Positions 23,701 to 33,836 are shown, numbered from the stretch's first letter. The stretch is DNA of 64,000 nucleotides from Sclerotiophoma versabilis (GCA_012274445.1 JAAROD010000029.1:558001-622000); one strand, 5' to 3'. A program made the numbers and translations. Notes: generated by a model not told the origin, from the sequence alone.

Positions 23701-24154
23701 CAAAACAAACGCTTTGGCGCACGTTCGGACAGCCTTTTTAGGTCGGTACATGGAAGAAGCATATCACGCAGCAAACATGGAATACGGTAAGCTCAGACCT
23801 TCTGACGGTCACTCTTATATGTGTAGTTGATCTTCATTCATAGGTTCCGGCAGCGACCGCCGTCGCAAAGGCCTAATTACAGAAGGGTTTGGCTCTTTCC
23901 GGCTCTTCAACAATCATCGGCAAGCGTGCAAAGCAGGTTTCAACGATCTTGCCCGGTCTTTGCAGGACCAGATGTTGAAAATCATACGTCAGCAGGTTCA
24001 GCTCATAGAGGCGGACTTGCAGCTACTCAGGGACGAAAATGTAGTACTGGAAAGCGAACGAGACCCAGACTTCAGGAAACGCGTGGAAGCTCAGCTGAAG
24101 ATTGTAAGAAGGAGGGCAGACAGAGCTCGAAAAGTTGTGGAAGGTGCGCAGTAA
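20723..24154 (+). CDS. Large dynamin-superfamily GTPase, SLIP-GC-like
   Basis: A P-loop GTPase of about 1,000 residues of the fungal group related to vertebrate nuclear GTPase SLIP-GC; its cellular role in fungi is not established. Exons: 20723-21562, 21618-22946, 23105-about 23180, 23339-23786, 23844-24154. Residues 1-230 are Ser/Thr-rich and disordered. The P-loop GDSGVGKSS is at 258-266, just before the first intron; SSSGTACTCAVTEY at the start of exon 2 is the G2 region; DLPG at about 457-460 is G3. The G4 position reads CTRSE instead of the usual T/NKxD. Helical stretches follow (about 535-600, EELQSAVDDDTQ onward), then the family block WHHSSYKAFCSYYGDYSTP in exon 4, and a basic coiled-coil tail. 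Introns 1 and 4 agree in phase, but exon 3 is 76 nt between phase-0 neighbours, so there is a frameshift or a splice site I could not find. Confidence 0.8.
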
Positions 24155-24366
24155 CCGCTTGCTCCTGAGCATCAGTGATTGTAGGTAGCAGTACCTGGCG
24201 TTGATGAGCAACAATCGCTAGTAGGCAAGGAGTCGAGTGTGCAAACACGAGATAATTAGTTGAGAATTTTACGGAGTTCAGGATAACGATTCAACACAAT
24301 CCAGTTTAACTACTAGATACCCCTGCGCACGTTCATTCTCACTTATTTATAATGCTCGTTCGATTG

Positions 24367-24629
24367 TAGCTGCAACGTTAATATGTTCAAGAAATTTGCT
24401 ACCAAGGAGTCTATTATAGGCAGTATGTTTCTAATTATCTGCAAGTCTGTTTAGAAGGTTTAACATTATTTAGCAAGAAACGTAGTACCAGTAGCGTTAC
24501 TTACCCAGACTGAGCTACTGTCGCAGCGGAAGTACGCCTACATATAGGCCAGAATCCGGGGTAAGAAAGTATGTACATTTTTGCCCTGTTTTGGCCGCAA
24601 CAGCTACCAACTGGACCGAGCTTGTTCGC
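24367..24629. repeat. Dispersed repeat copy B (3' end of a GH18 gene), interrupted by a small insertion
   Basis: Second copy of the repeat at 18347-18513, same orientation, 6 kb away. Read on the minus strand it gives WANKLGPV, then (after removing the insertion) SSVWVSNATGTTFLAK and a stop, parallel to TNKIVPV-VSSIWASDAAIVLAR in copy A. Upstream of WANK the similarity ends, so only the last about 25 codons and the 3' flank remain. Confidence 0.75.
24518..24603. mobile_element. 86-bp MITE-like insertion with terminal inverted repeats
   Basis: Comparison with copy A gives the empty site: GAGCTA followed by (A/C)CAACTGG. Here GAGCTA is followed by 86 extra bases and then CTA again before CCAACTGG, so CTA (24515-24517 and 24604-24606) is a 3-bp target-site duplication. 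The insertion starts CTGTCGCAGC and ends GCCGCAACAG, whose reverse complement is CTGTTGCGGC: ten positions with two mismatches, both transitions. No coding capacity, so it would depend on a transposase elsewhere. A 3-bp duplication is compatible with PIF/Harbinger-type elements, but the superfamily is not certain. Confidence 0.7.
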
Positions 24630-24703
24630 CCAACACATCACACGACAAGAAACGAGAGCTCAGGGGCTCGTAAGAAGTAAAAAGACGGCGTCCTAAGCCA
24701 CCA

Positions 24704-27700
24704 TCAGCGTGGCTTGTCTGCCCCCATAGCAATCAAAGGTATCAACGCAGCACACACGGCCACCATATATGCGGAAATGCCAAATGCGCCTTGGATATCA
24801 AACTTGAAAATCGACCAAAGAGCCCCGAAAAGCGCACTCGCCACGAGAAAAATCGAAAAGATCACAACACAGATTATATCACGATCCCAGTCTTCCTGAT
24901 AATACACGCCCCAACCTTCAGCGGGCTGTCCGGCCTGCCCCTGGAGCTTGCCACAAACGCGCTTCGGGAGCTTCTTCAGAATCCAGTCGTCAGTTTCGTC
25001 GGCGTCTTCAGGGAACGAAAACAAGGACCGGAGGTGTTCTGAAGGGATTGGAGGGTAGATTGCGGGTGGACCAGGTTCACAGCGGTACTGCGCGTTCAAT
25101 GCTGGCTCAACAATTGCTGCTGGGGGAATGCATTCGCAGTTCATCAACGCTGGGTTAGCGGCACAGTGCGAGCTGTGGTCGCGCACGATGACGGTTCTTC
25201 CGACGGGAAGGTTGAATTTGACAAAGTATATCCCTTGGACGCTTTTGAAAGAAAGTATGTTGCGATAACGACCACGGTGCCGGATGTATTGCTGCTGCAT
25301 GAATCTGAAAAGCTCACGATCTGTGTTGACAGCCTCAAGAAGGTCTTGCTCGAGGGTTTTTCGTGAACGGTCACGATGCATACATGCCATTAGATGTAAG
25401 ACGCACCGGGGAGCAGGTGGATTCGTTGATATTGTTGTCGCTGCAGCATTGCCGGCGGGATTGTATAGGGGTATACACGGCCTAGGACTTTCGGTCCTAC
25501 TGACATCAGGTGTCAGTTTTACAAATCCGTTTCTAATCCACTGAAGTAGGCGTGGAGCAACATATTGCTGGTTGCCAACTTGACCATTGTAGGAGGCTAC
25601 CGTCATTTTGGCGCTAGTGGAGCGCTCTAGATGAGGCAGGAGTTGTGCAACACCGTCGTTGTGATATTCGACAACATCACTGAACATGTGATCACCGCGT
25701 TTCTGAGAGATTTTCAGCATAAGTCGTATCGTAATCAAGCGGTCGTAAGAAGAGCGGTTGACTTACACTCGTCCAGCGAAGCCGGGTCGCGTTCTGGGCA
25801 AGTGGGGGTTCCAACAGTCCGAAGCGAATAAAAAGCGCATCCGTTGTCAGGTAGATTGCATCACTGATGATAAATAGCGCTCTCTTTGCAAGAAAGAGGT
25901 CCCTCGGGTCCATAAAAACAGCATCCACGACACGTCTAACATCTCCGGACCATGCCTGCCATGACCTCTCCGCGGTCGCTACATAGGACTTCTGCCGATG
26001 CGGTATTGCCATTTGAGTAGTAAGTTCGGTATGTAAAGACTCCAGTTCTTTTGGCGAAACAAAACTCTTCAGTTGGCTACGCAGCTTTTTGAATGCCTCG
26101 CCTTCCACCAAAAACTCACGAAAACTGATGACATCGTTAAACGCCTTCTCATCAACGGGGATTCTATCATTCTCCTCGTCGTCAGAGCTTGCGGGTTGAT
26201 CAGTCTGTTGAGCTTGCACTACAAAGCCTGTTGGGTTCACGTTGTGCTTTGCTACAATGCATTGGGCAAGGTGTCGAGCCTTCATCGAGACGAGTTTCGA
26301 AGCCATAAATCCCAATTGGTCCTCAGCCTCTTCCTCTAGACTCTCTGCGTACACCTTGAATAGCCTATAAAGGTTACATTGCAATCTTTCGGCCCCAATG
26401 CTAGGGGGTTCGAATGCGATGCGATACAGCGCAACCAATGACTCCTCCTCTTGGAAGATGCCGATAAGTTCTTTCGCGGCGGTTGCCCTTTGAGTTACAG
26501 AGTAGCTACTGGCTCGCGGAAGATCCATGTTGGCGGGTGCGAGAGATGCCGCAGAAAAAACTGAAGGAGCGCAAGATGATGTTGGCGATCTGTTGTCATC
26601 GTCAAGATTCTTAGCATAGATAGTTTCATAGTCGGATTCTGCTAATTGAACGCCAACTCGTTGCTGGTATCGGCGTGCAGCAGTCAAAATAATCACGTCG
26701 TCTTCCACATCCAGCTGCTTTTTGGCATTGGCACTCAGCACATCTTTTTGGCGCTCGGAGTTTCTGTCCTTCCAGTAGACAGTCCCCTGCGTTCGTCTGC
26801 CATATACCCTTGTATTTCTAGACCTTTCTCCTGTGTTGCTGCCGCCTCCAACACTAAAGTGTTTATTTTTAGAAGATTCAGGGTTAGAGGATCCAGCGAA
26901 GAGCCGTGACCTGCTTTCGTTGTACTCCTGCTGCCGTTTCGTACGGTATTCTTTGGAGGTTCTGCCGTAAGCCTGTAGTGACCCGCGACGAGATGATCTA
27001 GAGCCCTCGACGATAACACGGGCCTGTGGAGTATCATAAGCCGACCGAGACTTAACAGAAGGAACGAGTAGCTGTTTAGTTGTTGGAAGATGATGTGTAT
27101 CATAAGGGTCAGTATTGCCGCCACAGACTCGAGTGTCGGATTGCTGGGATAGGACGACTGTCAGTGGGCGCCTTGGCTCAGGCGTGGTGTGGGAAAGTGG
27201 CCCCGATTGAGATTTCTGAGAGGAAGCCATAGGTACTCCGCCTCCAGACAGCTTATCTGATGGTGGTTTAATCTTCAATACCTTCAGCTCAGGAGATCTA
27301 GCAGACTGAGGTTGATCATCTGCTTCGGATTCAGTTTCCGATTCCGAGCAATTCCCTTCTTGTTCCTCTTCCTCTTTCCCCTCTTCGTCATGACATGAGA
27401 GCATGTTTCGATGGTTGCGTTCCACGCTAAAATTGGGGAACACAGAGGATGCTAGTCCACGTCCCTGATGCATGCTGGGCTGAGGACTGCGTTTATCCCA
27501 AGGATCTCCATAGTAGGTTGTGCGGCGTGACCAAAGAGGATTTACGGACAATCGGCGAGCTACTGATGGCTGGATAATAGATCTAGGGTGCCCGTAGTAC
27601 ATCGGCCGTACCTTGGTCCGGACGCCTATTGATGAAGAAGAGGTGTACTGCACAGAATCTGATCCCGATACTCGCTTATCATGGTGATAAGAGACGTTAG

Positions 27701-28247
27701 GTACAATCTCAGCTGGCACAAGTGGCATCGGTTCGTGACGTGACTGCCGTGGTAGAGTCTCGATAGCGTCAAGACCACATTGGGTACAACCAGGTATCTT
27801 GCAGCGTTCGACAGATATGCTGTTTCTACGTATTGACTGCAATATCGTCGGCCGTTGTTCGGTGGTTGGCGCTCTACGCATAACCCGCGCACCCGGAATG
27901 CTCTGGTCTTTTCTAGCTCTATCTCTTGAAGCCTGTATGAAAGCATCCGATGGTTGAGTGGGAGACCAGGATGTATGATGATCTTGACCACTAAGTGAAG
28001 AAGACTGCTGGGAGCCTGTGTCATATCCTGAATCAGCAGATGCCGCGCTTTCCATCTTGGCGTCTCCATCATGCAGAGGAGGTAACGGTAGCGGTGATTT
28101 GCGTGCCCAAATGCTGGTAAAATCTTCTGAAGTGATCTCCGGTGTATCGCCGTTTCCGTTTGAGTCGGAGACATATGCTTCTGCTTTTGCCTGACGTTGA
28201 GCTGTTGCAGACGGAGACATGTTGCTCGAGTTTGTTAATGTCGGCAT
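24704..28247 (-). CDS. Large disordered protein with two C-terminal membrane segments, family not recognised
   Basis: Two exons (25767-28247 and 24704-25702; 64-bp intron with GTAAGT donor, phase 0) encode about 1,159 residues. I start at the ATG at 28247 because the open frame upstream has only a GTG. Residues 1-560 are Ser/Arg/Gln-rich and disordered, with an acidic Glu/Ser patch. About 600-830 looks helical and folded, and exon 2 continues a folded domain (FSDVVEYHNDGVAQLLPH; YVAPRLLQWIRNG; FRFMQQQYIRHRGR). A conserved-looking motif EGWGVYYQEDWDRD stands directly before membrane segment 1 (IICVVIFSIFLVASALFGAL); segment 2 is ISAYMVAVCAALIPLIAMG. A decayed paralogue lies at 39.98-41.04 kb, so this is a duplicated family. 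Probably a membrane-anchored cytoplasmic protein; function unknown. It lies tail-to-tail with the GTPase gene. Confidence 0.82.
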
Positions 28248-29189
28248 ATCCGCCTTCACGAGTTACTCGTAAGCTGCGTCTTGTCTAATAACGCAGGATC
28301 TGTAGAAGGGTAGAAAACTAAAGAAAAGCGATTAGTCGCTCCCCAATGTGTTCTTGTATGGTAGGACTAAAGTCTGGCGAACCGTATTGTCGTGGATCTC
28401 ATCAGGCTGAGGGCGCGGGCCTTCCAAGTAATCCTGCAGCTTCAGCCGGGCGCCTAATACGAAGCAAGCCCATCAGGCTGACTGGGGTCGCAGGGGATCG
28501 CCATGTGCAATTTGTTTGCTGACGAACTGATTCAGAGAGAGGTACTCCAGTCTCGATGAACCAATTCTGGATCTGGATTACTACGTATTGACCTATATTC
28601 AGCGGTTATTCGTCCAGATTTAGATTGCTGCTTTCTTAGCCAAAAGATACATGTCAAGGCCCATTTAATAACAATACACTGTGAGAGTGCAATTAGCATG
28701 TAGACACGGCAGGGGTTGCTTGTCCCGAAATCTTGTATAGATATGTCGAACGTGTGCCTCAAGCGCGCCTCCACCGTAATGACTGCATGTGCGTAAACGG
28801 CGTGAGCGCAACCAAACACGAGATAGAATTTTCCATGTCCATGTCCGTTCAGTTCAGAACTCTACATTAGTTAATAGGCTTTTGATGACTATCGCTGTGT
28901 TTGAACTTACCGACGACAGGAATCGACCATATATGCATGTCCAGGCGAGCGAAAGCAAGCTTTGCCTTGCCTAAAGAAGAGGATCACGTCAGAAGAAGAA
29001 TATGTCAGGCACGTAAGTAGAAGCAGCACTACCCCTTTCTGCAGTCTAGTTGTGAAGGCCTCGTCAGGTGCTTCCGCGTTCGAATTATGAATCATTACGT
29101 CATCGACGCGCTCACTCGTCGCTGCGGCCTATTCGACTCCACTACAATCGACACGCCCATCCGATGGCAATCCCTTTCAAAGCGCCACC
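28248..29189. promoter_or_regulatory. Divergent region between the two-TM gene and RAD2
   Basis: About 0.94 kb shared upstream DNA. The RAD2 ATG sits in an excellent initiation context (GCCACCATGG). A 95-codon minus-strand ORF at 28532-28819 has a hydrophobic stretch but no other support. No clear TATA box. Confidence 0.45.
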
Positions 29190-32100
29190 ATGGGTGTCAC
29201 CGGTCTCTGGACTGTCCTGCAGCCGTGCGCGCGGCCGATCAAGATCGAGACGCTGAACAAGAGGCGCATCGCCGTGGACGCCTCGATCTGGATCTACCAA
29301 TTTCTCAAGGCCGTACGCGACAAGGAGGGCAATGCGCTGCGCAACAGCCATATTGTCGGTTTCTTCCGTCGAATCTGCAAACTCCTCTTCATCGGCATCA
29401 AGCCTGTTTTCGTGTTCGATGGCGGCGCGCCGGCGCTCAAGCGACAGACCATCAGCCACCGCAAGTCCCGCCGCGAGGGCAAGCGAGACGATGCAGTCCG
29501 GACCGCAGGAAAGCTTCTGGCAATACAGATGCAGAGGGCTGCAGAAGAGGAGGAGCGCAAAAGGAAGGAAGCTGTCAGGCACCCGCGCGAGGAGCAGGAA
29601 GAAGAACTGCCAGAGAACCTAGTATACGCGGAAGAGATTCTGCAGACGCAGCAAGAGCGTACACAGAACAGAAAGTTCAAGAAGACAGACCAATATCATT
29701 TGCCCGATTTAGGCGTACCTATGGCAGAGCTAGGTGGTGATGACCCCAGAATCATGTCTCTCGAGGAGCTGGAGGACTATGCACGGCAGTTCGATAGAGG
29801 CGAGGACATCAACGTCTACGACTTTTCCAAGATCGATTTTGACGGCGTCTTCTTCCAAAGTCTGCCGCCTGCAGATCGCTACAACATCTTGAACGCTGCG
29901 AGACTGAGGAGCAGATTGAGGATGGGTTACTCTAAGGACCAACTCGATGCTATGTTTCCAGATCGGATGGCCTTCTCTAAGTTTCAAATCGAGCGCGTCC
30001 GCGAGCGCAGCGACCTCACTCAACGACTCATGAATCTCAACGGCATGAACGATGATACCACATTTGGCACGAATCGCATTGCTGGCGACAAGAATAGAGA
30101 ATATGTGCTGGTCAAGAACGAAGGAGTTGAGGGAGGTTGGGCGCTTGGTGTTGTGACGAATAAGGACGAGGGCAAAGCACACAAGCCCATCGATGTTGAC
30201 CTACCTTCACGCGCTGCAAAGCTCGAGGAAGAGTGGGAGAGCGAGGACGAGTTTGAGGATGTGCCTATCGAAGGTCTGAACAGGCTGCCAAAAGCAAAAC
30301 CCGGTCCCGGTCGCGAGACTGTTGAGGGTCGCGAGTTCATCTCGAACGAGTTGCGTAGACGGCGCCAAAATTTCTACAAGTCAAGGAAGGATAAACCAAC
30401 TCAGTCCCGCCCTCGCAAAGCCGCTCCCGTCAACGAAGATCCAGATTCTTTGTTCCTAGCCGAAGACAACGAGGAGGAGCAATGGGAGAATGTATCAGCA
30501 AAAGCCGAGGACGGTCTGTTCGAGGCGCCTGGTGACGGTGCTGAAGAGGAGCAATTGCAACAAGCTATCGCCCTCTCAATGCAACAGACTGGCGAGGCAG
30601 AGCCAGAAGAAGAGCTAGAGGAGCGCCTACCCCTCGAAGAATACCAACAGCAGCGTGCTCAAGTGACGAACCCGTTCAAAGCTGCAAAGGGATATCGAGG
30701 ACTAGCTATTGGGAGGCTCGCAAACCAGCGCGCGAACAAACTTGCACCCAAGGGACCTTTCGAGGGTAGTGACAGTGAGGGTGATGATATGGACTTGCAA
30801 GCTGCTCTGGTCGAGTCTCGTCAGTCTAAACGACCTACCAAGCCACAGAGGCCCGCAAAGCCACCTTCAAAAGAGTCTGCACCCTCAGCAACAGCTAAGC
30901 CAGAAAGCAGTACAATCAACACACATGGCTTCGATGGGCCACTGCCCTTCGAGAAGCTCAATTTGGGAACCTCGTTGTTAGGCAAGAAAAAGATGGAAAA
31001 GATCGAGCAAGATACCGCAGGCGGTTTCGAGAAAGACATCGAAGCAAAGAAGAAGTCTGTGCCGTTGCCACCTTGGTTTAAAGGTGAGCGGGATATTGGA
31101 AAAGAGCTGGATGAGTACCACAACGAGGAGAAGCGGAGATGGGAAGAGGACCGAAAAGAAGACGATGAGGAATTCCAGTTCCAGCAACTGCCTCGCTTGC
31201 GAAAGCTTGAAACAAAGGAAGTCGTCGATCTGGAAGCTGAGCCCAGCCAGAGCCAGAAAGAGAAACCTGTGATCGCATTAGACTCGGACGAAGACGATAT
31301 CGAGATGGAGGATGTACCAATCAACAATGGTCGAGCAGAGAAGCCAGCCGAGGACAATCAGCTCAGGATGGGCGACCTAGCTGACAAAATTCGGGCAGAG
31401 CCGCCAAAGCCGCTTGCCGATGATCAACCAGCACCTCCTATACAGGACCCCAAACCAGTGAAGAAGACACCATTTGCGGATGATTCTGACGAAGAGCTGG
31501 CCGACTGGTCGGAGAGTGAGCCCGAAGATGAGAGACGCGCCGCCGCGAAGACAGAGCAGGCAAAGGTAACAGAGAAGGTTCCCTCGCCTTCTAAGTCGCC
31601 GTCGCCAGAGTTCGAGGATGTCTTTATGTCTACCGGAGCGGCACCCATATCGGCCACAGTCCCCACTGCACAGATTCTAAAGTCGTCATCTCCAGAATTC
31701 GAAGACGTGCCAATGCACACCGAGCCAATAGATGATCCCAAGTCGCCGTCAGCAGAGTTTGAGGATGTTTCAATTGCTGCACCAGCTCGAAAAACTCGAC
31801 GTGAGCCATCTCCTGCTTTTCTCCAAGGGCCTGACGATCTCGAGATACCCGTAGTTCCGCACAGTGGCCTCGCAGATGACAATGCGCCTCTTGACTTACC
31901 TGGTAACGACTCCGACCAATATTCCGACCCTGAAGATGAAGAGCTATTCGCCTCTCTAGCCGCAGAAGCTGAGGAACACAATCGCTTCGCCCAGGAAATT
32001 AACAACACCGCATCCCGTATTGACTTCGAAACCGAGCTCAAGCAATTGCGCGCACAACAGAAGAAAGATCGACGAGATGCTGACGAAGTCACACAAACTA

Positions 32101-33161
32101 TGGTTTCCGAGTGCCAACACCTCCTTTCTCTCTTCGGTCTCCCCTACGTCACCGCGCCTATGGAAGCCGAAGCCCAATGCGCCGAGCTCGTTCATCTTGG
32201 CCTTGTTGATGGTATCGTGACTGATGACTCTGACACGTTCCTCTTCGGGGGTACTCGCGTTTACAAGAATATGTTCAACGCCGCCAAGTTCGTCGAATGC
32301 TACCTCGCGAATGACTTTATCAGCGAATTCAGCCTCACTCGCGAGAAACTCATCGCCATAGCACAACTGCTCGGTAGCGACTACACGCCCGGTATCCCAG
32401 GTATCGGCCCCGTCACCGCACTCGAGATCATCTCTGAGTTTCCAAACCTGGAAGATTTTAAAGACTGGTGGACTGGCGTGCAGAACAACAGCATCCCCAA
32501 GGAAGCCGATGCACCGAACACGTTCCGCCGCCGCTTCCGCAAAAGCCAGGCGACGAAGTTATTCCTGCCCCCCGGCTTTCCCGATCCACGCGTCGCGGAC
32601 GCATACCTAAGCCCGGAGGTCGACTCTGATCCGCAGCCGTTCCAGTGGGGAGTGCCTGACCTCGCCGCCTTGCGCGCCTACCTCAGCGCACAGATTGGCT
32701 GGAGCAGCGAGAGGACCGACGAGGTGCTTGTGCCAGTCATAAAGGACATGAACAGGAGAGAGAAGGAAGGTACGCAGGCCAACATCACGCGCTTCTTCGA
32801 AGGTGGCGTCGGCGCCGGTGCGTTCGCTCCACGGGTTAGGGGGAATGCTGCGGGAAGCGGGCCAAGTGGGAAGAAGAAGGGCAAGGCGGCTGCAGGAAAG
32901 AGACTTGGTGCTGCGTTGTCGAGGTTGGCTGAGAGGGAAGGTGCAAGGGGAGGAGCGGATGATGAAGGGGATGACGATGTGGATGAGGTGCTGGGTGCTG
33001 AGCCAGCGGAGACTGGGAAGGCGAGGCAGACGAAGAGAAAGGCGCCTGTTTCGTTGGCGGCTATGGAAGACGAGCCTGAAGAGGACGACGATGACGGGGA
33101 CGTGGCATATCAAGAGCCGAAAAAGAAGAAGGTAAGGAAGACGCGCAAGACTAAGGTGTAA
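29190..33161 (+). CDS. RAD2: RAD2/XPG structure-specific 3' endonuclease of nucleotide excision repair
   Basis: Nuclear endonuclease that cuts 3' of the lesion in nucleotide excision repair, working with TFIIH. The intronless 1,323-residue frame has the XPG N domain at 1-100 (MGVTGLWTVLQP, VDASIWIYQFLKA, PVFVFDGG). A long acidic spacer follows, then the XPG I domain at about 970-1060 (AEAQCAEL, DDSDTFLFGG) and the helix-hairpin-helix at about 1060 (LLGSDYTPGIPGIGPVTA). The tail is Lys-rich with a nuclear localisation sequence (KKKKVRKTRKTK). The long gap between N and I domains separates XPG/Rad2 from FEN1 and EXO1. The spacer has two UIM-like helices (about 452-468, EEQLQQAIALSMQQ; 532-544, DLQAALVES) and three repeats around EFEDV (about 802, 830, 850). 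Convergent with the FKBP gene. Confidence 0.96.
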   Translation: MGVTGLWTVLQPCARPIKIETLNKRRIAVDASIWIYQFLKAVRDKEGNALRNSHIVGFFRRICKLLFIGIKPVFVFDGGAPALKRQTISHRKSRREGKRDDAVRTAGKLLAIQMQRAAEEEERKRKEAVRHPREEQEEELPENLVYAEEILQTQQERTQNRKFKKTDQYHLPDLGVPMAELGGDDPRIMSLEELEDYARQFDRGEDINVYDFSKIDFDGVFFQSLPPADRYNILNAARLRSRLRMGYSKDQLDAMFPDRMAFSKFQIERVRERSDLTQRLMNLNGMNDDTTFGTNRIAGDKNREYVLVKNEGVEGGWALGVVTNKDEGKAHKPIDVDLPSRAAKLEEEWESEDEFEDVPIEGLNRLPKAKPGPGRETVEGREFISNELRRRRQNFYKSRKDKPTQSRPRKAAPVNEDPDSLFLAEDNEEEQWENVSAKAEDGLFEAPGDGAEEEQLQQAIALSMQQTGEAEPEEELEERLPLEEYQQQRAQVTNPFKAAKGYRGLAIGRLANQRANKLAPKGPFEGSDSEGDDMDLQAALVESRQSKRPTKPQRPAKPPSKESAPSATAKPESSTINTHGFDGPLPFEKLNLGTSLLGKKKMEKIEQDTAGGFEKDIEAKKKSVPLPPWFKGERDIGKELDEYHNEEKRRWEEDRKEDDEEFQFQQLPRLRKLETKEVVDLEAEPSQSQKEKPVIALDSDEDDIEMEDVPINNGRAEKPAEDNQLRMGDLADKIRAEPPKPLADDQPAPPIQDPKPVKKTPFADDSDEELADWSESEPEDERRAAAKTEQAKVTEKVPSPSKSPSPEFEDVFMSTGAAPISATVPTAQILKSSSPEFEDVPMHTEPIDDPKSPSAEFEDVSIAAPARKTRREPSPAFLQGPDDLEIPVVPHSGLADDNAPLDLPGNDSDQYSDPEDEELFASLAAEAEEHNRFAQEINNTASRIDFETELKQLRAQQKKDRRDADEVTQTMVSECQHLLSLFGLPYVTAPMEAEAQCAELVHLGLVDGIVTDDSDTFLFGGTRVYKNMFNAAKFVECYLANDFISEFSLTREKLIAIAQLLGSDYTPGIPGIGPVTALEIISEFPNLEDFKDWWTGVQNNSIPKEADAPNTFRRRFRKSQATKLFLPPGFPDPRVADAYLSPEVDSDPQPFQWGVPDLAALRAYLSAQIGWSSERTDEVLVPVIKDMNRREKEGTQANITRFFEGGVGAGAFAPRVRGNAAGSGPSGKKKGKAAAGKRLGAALSRLAEREGARGGADDEGDDDVDEVLGAEPAETGKARQTKRKAPVSLAAMEDEPEEDDDDGDVAYQEPKKKKVRKTRKTKV

Positions 33162-33315
33162 AGAGCCTAATATAGCAGCTGGTATGGCAGCTGGAATGAA
33201 CGACCATGTAGCATCGGTCTTTGAGCTCATCATATAACTCTATTTGTCACAGAGTTCGTAACTCTTGCTCCCGTGTGCTGGGAGGCTTGTATGCCAGAAA
33301 CCGTTATGCCATAAT

Positions 33316-33836
33316 TTACAACTCGTCCTTGCTCACACCGTCAATGCTGACCAACTCCGTCTCGAAGATGAGCACGCTGTTCGCAGGAATGGGCCCTGCG
33401 CCCCTGCTGCCGTACGCCCAGTCAGGCTGAATCGTCAACTTCCTCTTCTCGCCGGGACACATGTCGAGCAGGCCCTGGTCCCAACCCTTGATAACCTGAC
33501 CGCTGCCGACCTTGAAGCTAAGCGGCTGGCCGCGGTTGTAGGAGGCGTCGAATTCAGAGCCGTCGGATTCGAGGGTGCCGCGGTCTGGAGAATTGTTAGT
33601 ATGTGTCTTAGGAAGGGGCGTAGATTGTAGGGAAAGGCGCACAGTGGACGTGGATCTTGTCGCCGGCGACAGTGGGACGCTTGCAGTCGACTGCGGTCAC
33701 GACTTCGGTCTTCAGGTGCTGTGTTGTTGTTAGCTACCATACGTATGCAGGTAGACGTTCGAGCTGGTACCTCATTGTTGATGGTCTCTCCGGCGAGCGC
33801 AGTCGCGGCGAGGGCAAGAATGGTCGTGAGCTTCAT
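33316..33836 (-). CDS. FPR2: ER-lumenal FKBP-type peptidyl-prolyl isomerase with KDEL tail
   Basis: Proline cis-trans isomerase assisting folding in the secretory pathway; FK506-binding family. Three exons agree in phase: 33771-33836, 33643-33718 and 33316-33584, giving 136 residues, the usual size for FKBP2/Fpr2. Residues 1-16 are a signal peptide (MKLTTILALAATALAG). The FKBP fold shows KIHVHYRGTL, then GSEFDASYNRGQP, VIKGWDQGLLDMCPGEKRKL and the GPIPANSVLIFETEL strand; the typical pocket residues (Y, F/D, V-I, W, I) are recognisable. It ends in KDEL, a lumenal retrieval signal. The ATG at 33836 is chosen over one 9 bp upstream because it opens the signal peptide; either would serve. Confidence 0.93.
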
